From Prevotellaceae bacterium (GTDB lineage Bacteria; Bacteroidota; Bacteroidia; Bacteroidales; UBA932), in the NCBI GenBank assembly GCA_031259655.1, contig JAIRLF010000269.1:1-10255 (forward strand): DNA of 10,255 nt, in the 5' to 3' direction. Every line of letters begins with the position of its first letter. Positions within the stretch are counted from its first letter, which is position 1. The position numbers were made by a program, and so were the translations under genes. A model generated the notes under the pieces. The model was not told where the DNA came from. It saw only the letters and a program-made list of their open reading frames with translations, and did no database searches. Below are positions 7,187 through 10,255 of the stretch, in pieces.

Positions 7187-7356
7187 TCATGAAATTATTT
7201 CATTCAAAACGGATATTCCGCTCAAAGGCGACAAAAGGTCGGCAACACGCTGTTCGACCGGTTTTGAGTGGTCTTTATACAACAGCGTTTCCTGAGCAAT
7301 AACTGTTGAATATCCTGGCAACAGCAAAAAAAGTAAGTAACAAGTTATCTTTTCAT
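7187..7356 (-). pseudogene. N-terminal remnant of a secreted GH3 beta-glucosidase-like gene
   Basis: The minus strand from 7345 to the TGA at 7187-7189 reads 52 codons. They begin with a hydrophobic run (CYLLFLLLPGYS), a signal-peptidase-like TVIAQE, and then LLYKDHSKPVEQRVADLLS. Family knowledge: secreted GH3 beta-glucosidases of Bacteroidota commonly start their mature part with a Y-K/L-D-x-S-K-P-V/I-E-x-R-V-x-D-L-L-S segment, followed by RMTLEEK. Here that continuation is lost and replaced by about 13 unrelated residues. An ATG at 7356-7354 reads MKR then stops, and is out of frame with the rest, so one indel near the start also breaks the gene. The rest of the roughly 750-residue enzyme is absent. 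It follows the era stop by 15 bp on the same strand. No product is expected. The family call rests on a short segment. Confidence 0.7.
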
Positions 7357-7371
7357 TTCTATCTCAAATCA

Positions 7372-8265
7372 TTATTCCTGGATATATCCGAAATTTTTCA
7401 GTTTGAGATTATTATTTCGCCAATCGGGGTCAACTTTGACATGAAGTCCGAGATATACTTTGGTTTGCAAAAATGTTTCGAGACTTTTGCGGGCGGCGGT
7501 TCCTGTTTTTTTCAGTAGCAGTCCCTGTTTTCCGATGATTATGCCCTTCTGAGATTCGCGGACTACATATATAACAGCCTCGATACGAGTGATATCTTTG
7601 TCTTCTTTAAATTCTTCGACGACCACTTCCGTCGAGTAGGGGATTTCTTTCTGATAGTTCAGGAAAATCTTTTCGCGAATGATTTCCGAGGCGAAAAACC
7701 GCAAAGTCCGGTCTGTCAAAGCGTCATTGTCATAATATTTTGGTCCGTATGGTAAAAGTCCGACAATCTCCTTTTTCAGATTGTCGAGATTGAATTTCAG
7801 CAATGCCGAAATCGGGAAAATGACAGCTGAGGGCAATAGTTTCTTCCATTTTTCGGTTAACGACTCTAATTCTTCGGGGGTAGTGAGGTCGATTTTATTA
7901 ACTAACAAGAGGATAGGAACGTTCAGCGCGTTCAGTTTCTCTATAAAGTCAATGTTTTTATCCGATTTTTCGACTACATCGGTTACATACAGAATGATAT
8001 CCGCGTCGCCTATTGCCGAATAGACGAATTTCATCATTGATTCCTGCAGTTTATAGTTGGGTTTCAAGACGCCAGGCGTGTCGGAAAACACTATCTGATA
8101 ATCGTTTCCGGTAACGATACCGAGTATGCGATGACGTGTTGTTTGCGCTTTCGATGTGATAATCGACAATTGCTCGCCGACCAAAGCGTTCATTAAAGTC
8201 GATTTGCCGACATTGGGATTGCCTACGATGTTCACAAATCCCGATTTAAAATTATTTTCTTCCAT
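7372..8265 (-). CDS. era: GTPase Era, 16S rRNA-binding ribosome assembly factor
   Basis: Essential-type GTPase that binds the 3' end of 16S rRNA during 30S maturation and links ribosome assembly to the cell cycle. The 297 residues match the family. The Ras-like domain has G1 GNPNVGKST (15-23), G2 threonines in QTTRHR (41-46), G3 DTPG (62-65), G4 NKID (123-126) and G5 SAL (153-155). The C-terminal KH domain has the RNA-binding loop GIIIGKQG (241-248) and ends VKVDPDWRNN, as in other Era proteins. The HRILGI stretch after G2 is diagnostic of Era over the related Der. It is the last intact gene of the fmt-GH25-era unit, starting 2 bp after the GH25 stop. A remnant of a GH3 gene lies directly downstream. 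Confidence 0.97.
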   Translation of the reverse strand: MEENNFKSGFVNIVGNPNVGKSTLMNALVGEQLSIITSKAQTTRHRILGIVTGNDYQIVFSDTPGVLKPNYKLQESMMKFVYSAIGDADIILYVTDVVEKSDKNIDFIEKLNALNVPILLLVNKIDLTTPEELESLTEKWKKLLPSAVIFPISALLKFNLDNLKKEIVGLLPYGPKYYDNDALTDRTLRFFASEIIREKIFLNYQKEIPYSTEVVVEEFKEDKDITRIEAVIYVVRESQKGIIIGKQGLLLKKTGTAARKSLETFLQTKVYLGLHVKVDPDWRNNNLKLKNFGYIQE

Positions 8266-8267
8266 AA

Positions 8268-9005
8268 TTATTTCTTACAAAGAGATTTCAATTTATCTAT
8301 ATTTCCATTAAAGACATTAAAGTCCACTTTTTCGTTTATTCCCGGTATTTCTCCTTTGTCGCTGTGTTGCCAGAATAGCCACGATTCTTCAACCTCAATC
8401 TTTTTTTTATTGTAATGGGCTATCCAGAGAGGATATTTTCGCAAATCCTCATCTGCGATAAGATATTTCTCGTAAAAATCTATATACGAATATATTATTG
8501 GCGTCATACCGTAATGTTTTTCGACTTCATTCAACCATATTTTAAGGTTTTCCCGCAATTTTGCTGCACCCGTACGACCAACTTTCTCAATGTCAAGCAC
8601 AGGAGGAAGGTCGCCTTTGACAAGTTCCACATTTGCAATGAAATTCTGAGCCTGTTCCAATGCGCTCCGAGTAGGGATAAAATAATGGTAAGCGCCTCTG
8701 ATTATGCCTGTTTGAGCTATGTTTTCCCAATTGGTTTTGAACAAAGGGTCTTGTATTGAGCGTCCTTCGGTGGCTTTGATGAAGGCAAACGAAATTTTCA
8801 CGTCTTTGTTGTCGCCGGTGAAGCTTTCCAAATATTTCCAATCGATTACACTCTGATAGCGGGAGACGTCGATTCCATGTAACTCGTATCCATCGGGCAT
8901 ACTGATTCCGAAAATTTTGTGTTTCGGGCTTAAAATAAAGTATAAAACAACGATTAAGAGAAAAATTATTCCCCAGAACAGTTTTCGTGTAGTTTGATAT
9001 CTCAT
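8268..9005 (-). CDS. Membrane-anchored GH25 lysozyme (N-acetylmuramidase)
   Basis: Glycoside hydrolase family 25 protein of 245 residues, expected to cleave the MurNAc-GlcNAc bond of peptidoglycan. An N-terminal basic stretch (MRYQTTRK) and one hydrophobic segment (about 10-25, WGIIFLLIVVLYFIL) lack an obvious signal-peptidase or lipobox site. The protein should therefore be tethered in the inner membrane with the catalytic domain in the periplasm. The catalytic domain (about 42-240) has GIDVSRYQ (44-51) with Asp46, FAFIKATEG (73-81), RGAYHYF (103-109), the catalytic pair in VLDIEK (Asp138, Glu140) and the closing VDFNVFNG (227-234). All expected active-site acids are present. It starts 10 bp after fmt and stops 2 bp before era, so it is co-transcribed with two translation and ribosome-assembly genes. 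A role in wall remodelling during growth is inference. Confidence 0.93.
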   Translation of the reverse strand: MRYQTTRKLFWGIIFLLIVVLYFILSPKHKIFGISMPDGYELHGIDVSRYQSVIDWKYLESFTGDNKDVKISFAFIKATEGRSIQDPLFKTNWENIAQTGIIRGAYHYFIPTRSALEQAQNFIANVELVKGDLPPVLDIEKVGRTGAAKLRENLKIWLNEVEKHYGMTPIIYSYIDFYEKYLIADEDLRKYPLWIAHYNKKKIEVEESWLFWQHSDKGEIPGINEKVDFNVFNGNIDKLKSLCKK

Positions 9006-9015
9006 GTCGGGCGAT

Positions 9016-9975
9016 TTATTTTTCTGAACGATACGATGTTATTTCCCTGAATCCTGCCAAAAAAGCCTTGACCGGCATTGTTTTTTTACCTTGCGGCTGC
9101 AGTTCGTCCACATGGAGAAATCCGTCGGAACAGGCGATTTTCAAAAAGTTCTTTCCGTCGGAACAGATTGTTCCAGCCGGTTCGTTGTCGAGGTTTTCCG
9201 AGCCGGCGTGCGCCTTCAAAATCTTTATTTGCAGCGTTTTTGCATCATTTTTTAGCACGCACCACGCTCCCGGATGCGGACTTAGCCCCCGAATCAGGTT
9301 TCGCACCCGTTCGACGGGTAGATTCCAGTTTATTTCGCAATTTTCGCGAAATAGTTTTGGCGCAGAGTGCATGTACGGTATTTCAGATTGAGGCAGCGGT
9401 TTGATGTCGCAGACTTCTATTTTTTCTACCGTTTCGAGCAATAGCGACGCTCCGGTAACCATCAGTTTATCATGTAACTCTCCGACATTTTCGTGGTTTT
9501 CTATTTTGACTTTTCTTTGGAAAAGAATTTCGCCGGTGTCAATTTCATGACTGATAATGAATGTTGTAACTCCGGTTACTGTTTCCCCGTTTATGATTGC
9601 GTGGTTTACAGGCGCGGCGCCTCTGTAGTCTGGCAAAAGCGAAGCATGCAGATTGACAGTTCCTTTTGGCGGCATACTCCATACGATTTCCGGCAACATG
9701 CGAAATGCCACCACGAGAAAGAGGTCGGCATTAAGGGATTTCAATGTTTCTATAAAATTTTCGTCGCGTAATTTCTCCGGTTGCAGGACGGGTAAACCAT
9801 GTTCGAGCGCAAATTGTTTTACTTCCGACTGTTTTAATTCGCGTCCGCGTCCGGCAGGCTTGTCGGGCGCCGTAACAACCGAGATGATGTTATAACCGTT
9901 TGTTAATAAAACTTCTAATGGCGCTACCGCAAATTCCGGCGTTCCCATGTAAACTATTCGTAATGTACTTTTCAT
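9016..9975 (-). CDS. fmt: Methionyl-tRNA formyltransferase
   Basis: Transfers a formyl group from 10-formyltetrahydrofolate to Met-tRNA(fMet), giving the initiator for bacterial translation. The 319 residues contain the formyltransferase domain with RIVYMGTPEFA at the N-terminus, catalytic Asn108 and His110 in TVNLHASLLPDYRG, Asp146 in HEIDTGEI, and the tRNA-binding loop region after TAPDKPAGRGR (35-45). The C-terminal tRNA-binding domain (about 205-319) begins near the LIRGLSPHPGAW stretch. The frame is open to an ATG at 9999, but I chose 9975, where the family-typical KxxRIVYMGTPEFA begins; the extra 8 residues (MQTRRNIC) have no family support. It is the first gene of the fmt-GH25-era unit, behind a strong promoter match at 10013-10043. 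Confidence 0.97.
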   Translation of the reverse strand: MKSTLRIVYMGTPEFAVAPLEVLLTNGYNIISVVTAPDKPAGRGRELKQSEVKQFALEHGLPVLQPEKLRDENFIETLKSLNADLFLVVAFRMLPEIVWSMPPKGTVNLHASLLPDYRGAAPVNHAIINGETVTGVTTFIISHEIDTGEILFQRKVKIENHENVGELHDKLMVTGASLLLETVEKIEVCDIKPLPQSEIPYMHSAPKLFRENCEINWNLPVERVRNLIRGLSPHPGAWCVLKNDAKTLQIKILKAHAGSENLDNEPAGTICSDGKNFLKIACSDGFLHVDELQPQGKKTMPVKAFLAGFREITSYRSEK

Positions 9976-10012
9976 ACAAATATTCCGTCTTGTTTGCATT
10001 TACAATTCGGCA

Positions 10013-10043
10013 CAAAATTACTCAAATGTTTCGAATCGACAAA
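10013..10043 (-). promoter_or_regulatory. Promoter candidate for the fmt-GH25-era operon
   Basis: The minus strand reads TTTG (10043-10040), exactly 19 nt, TAATTTTG (10020-10013), a perfect fit to the Bacteroidota consensus. Transcription would start near 10006, leaving about 30 nt before the fmt ATG at 9975. Confidence 0.75.
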
Positions 10044-10056
10044 AAAGACATAATTC

Positions 10057-10080
10057 GGGCTATTTCTTTTTTTGAGGTGC
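10057..10080 (-). repeat. Possible terminal inverted repeat (transposase 3' side) of the ISL3-like element
   Basis: The 24 bp next to the transposase stop read GGGCTATTTCTTTTTTTGAGGTGC on the plus strand. ISL3-family ends commonly begin with GG, and the end normally lies shortly after the transposase stop. The position fits, but the partner end is outside the window, so the boundary is inferred. If the end is at 10057, the adjoining 8 bp (10049-10056, CATAATTC) would be the target duplication. Confidence 0.35.
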
Positions 10081-10255
10081 TATGAAAAAAATCCAGCAAT
10101 TCGATATAAAAAAAAGTCTTTGTCTTTAAGCCCAAAATTAGAAGAAACAAACCGCTGAATTTTGCCGTTTAGATTTTCAGCTTTCGCATTAGTCAACCCA
10201 TGTTTAAAGAAATTTAGAATATCAGTTTCATGTTTACGAATCATTTTTCTAACGC
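10080..10255 (-). CDS. ISL3/ISAon1-like transposase, C-terminal 57 residues (runs off the window)
   Basis: The minus strand reads 57 codons and a TAG stop (10082-10080) with no interruption. The segment HETDILNFFKHGLTNAKAEN followed by LNGKIQRFVSSN and KDKDFFLYRIAGFFS is the typical C-terminal end of DDE transposases of the ISL3 superfamily (ISAon1-like group in Bacteroidota). NAKAEN carries the last acidic residue of the DDE catalytic triad region, Glu26 of this fragment. The fragment shows no frameshift, so the element could be intact beyond the window. The gene points toward the fmt promoter, with its stop 37 bp from the -33 box. Confidence 0.85.
   Translation of the reverse strand, partial: VRKMIRKHETDILNFFKHGLTNAKAENLNGKIQRFVSSNFGLKDKDFFLYRIAGFFS

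Noticed and set aside
7056-7295. Plus-strand open frame of 79 codons after cysK
   Set aside because: It starts inside the cysK terminator, shows no family resemblance, and overlaps the GH3 remnant that reads sensibly on the other strand.
9976-9999. Eight-residue N-terminal extension of fmt (start at 9999)
   Set aside because: MQTRRNIC has no counterpart in Fmt proteins, and the canonical start at 9975 fits the family. The extension falls in the leader region.
1-10255. A novel defence, secretion or biosynthetic system
   Set aside because: All intact genes belong to well-known families. Only the transposase end and the GH3 fragment are accessory, and no cluster of unknown genes is present.

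Overview
The window looks like a chromosomal segment from a Bacteroidota bacterium, most likely of the order Bacteroidales. Three things point there. The proteins have Bacteroidales-like character, including a LuxR-type response regulator with an ADNQD start and a GHG-type ClC protein with CBS domains. Upstream regions carry the Bacteroidota promoter pattern (TTTG or TTG, about 19 nt, then TAnnTTTG), and there are no strong Shine-Dalgarno sequences. The end of an ISL3/ISAon1-like transposase is also present. This assignment is inferred from reading, not from a database search.

Layout, left to right: the 5' part of tpiA (1-470, minus) lies downstream of a ClC chloride transporter/channel gene (500-2278, minus). 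An intergenic stretch with a repeated 14-mer follows. Next come xth (2447-3211, minus) and rsgA (3245-4171, minus), which form one unit with a good promoter at 4215-4246. murB (4266-5288, minus) is preceded by a LuxR-family response regulator gene (5308-5946, minus). A compact divergent promoter region (5947-6054) separates this pair from cysK (6055-7002), the only plus-strand gene, which ends in a clear intrinsic terminator. Between cysK and era is a degraded N-terminal fragment of a GH3 beta-glucosidase-type gene (7187-7356, minus). era (7372-8265), a membrane-anchored GH25 lysozyme gene (8268-9005) and fmt (9016-9975) form a tight minus-strand operon, fmt first, driven from 10013-10043. The window ends in the 3' end of an IS transposase gene (10080-10255, minus), whose probable element end lies about 13 bp from the fmt promoter.

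Functionally this is mostly housekeeping: initiator tRNA formylation, ribosome assembly (Era, RsgA), cell wall synthesis and turnover (MurB, GH25), cysteine synthesis, DNA repair and glycolysis. I see no evidence of an undescribed multi-gene system. The items most worth a second look are the GH3 gene remnant, the channel-like residue pattern of the ClC protein, the facing cysK/regulator promoters, the IS next to the fmt promoter, and the unpaired response regulator in front of murB.
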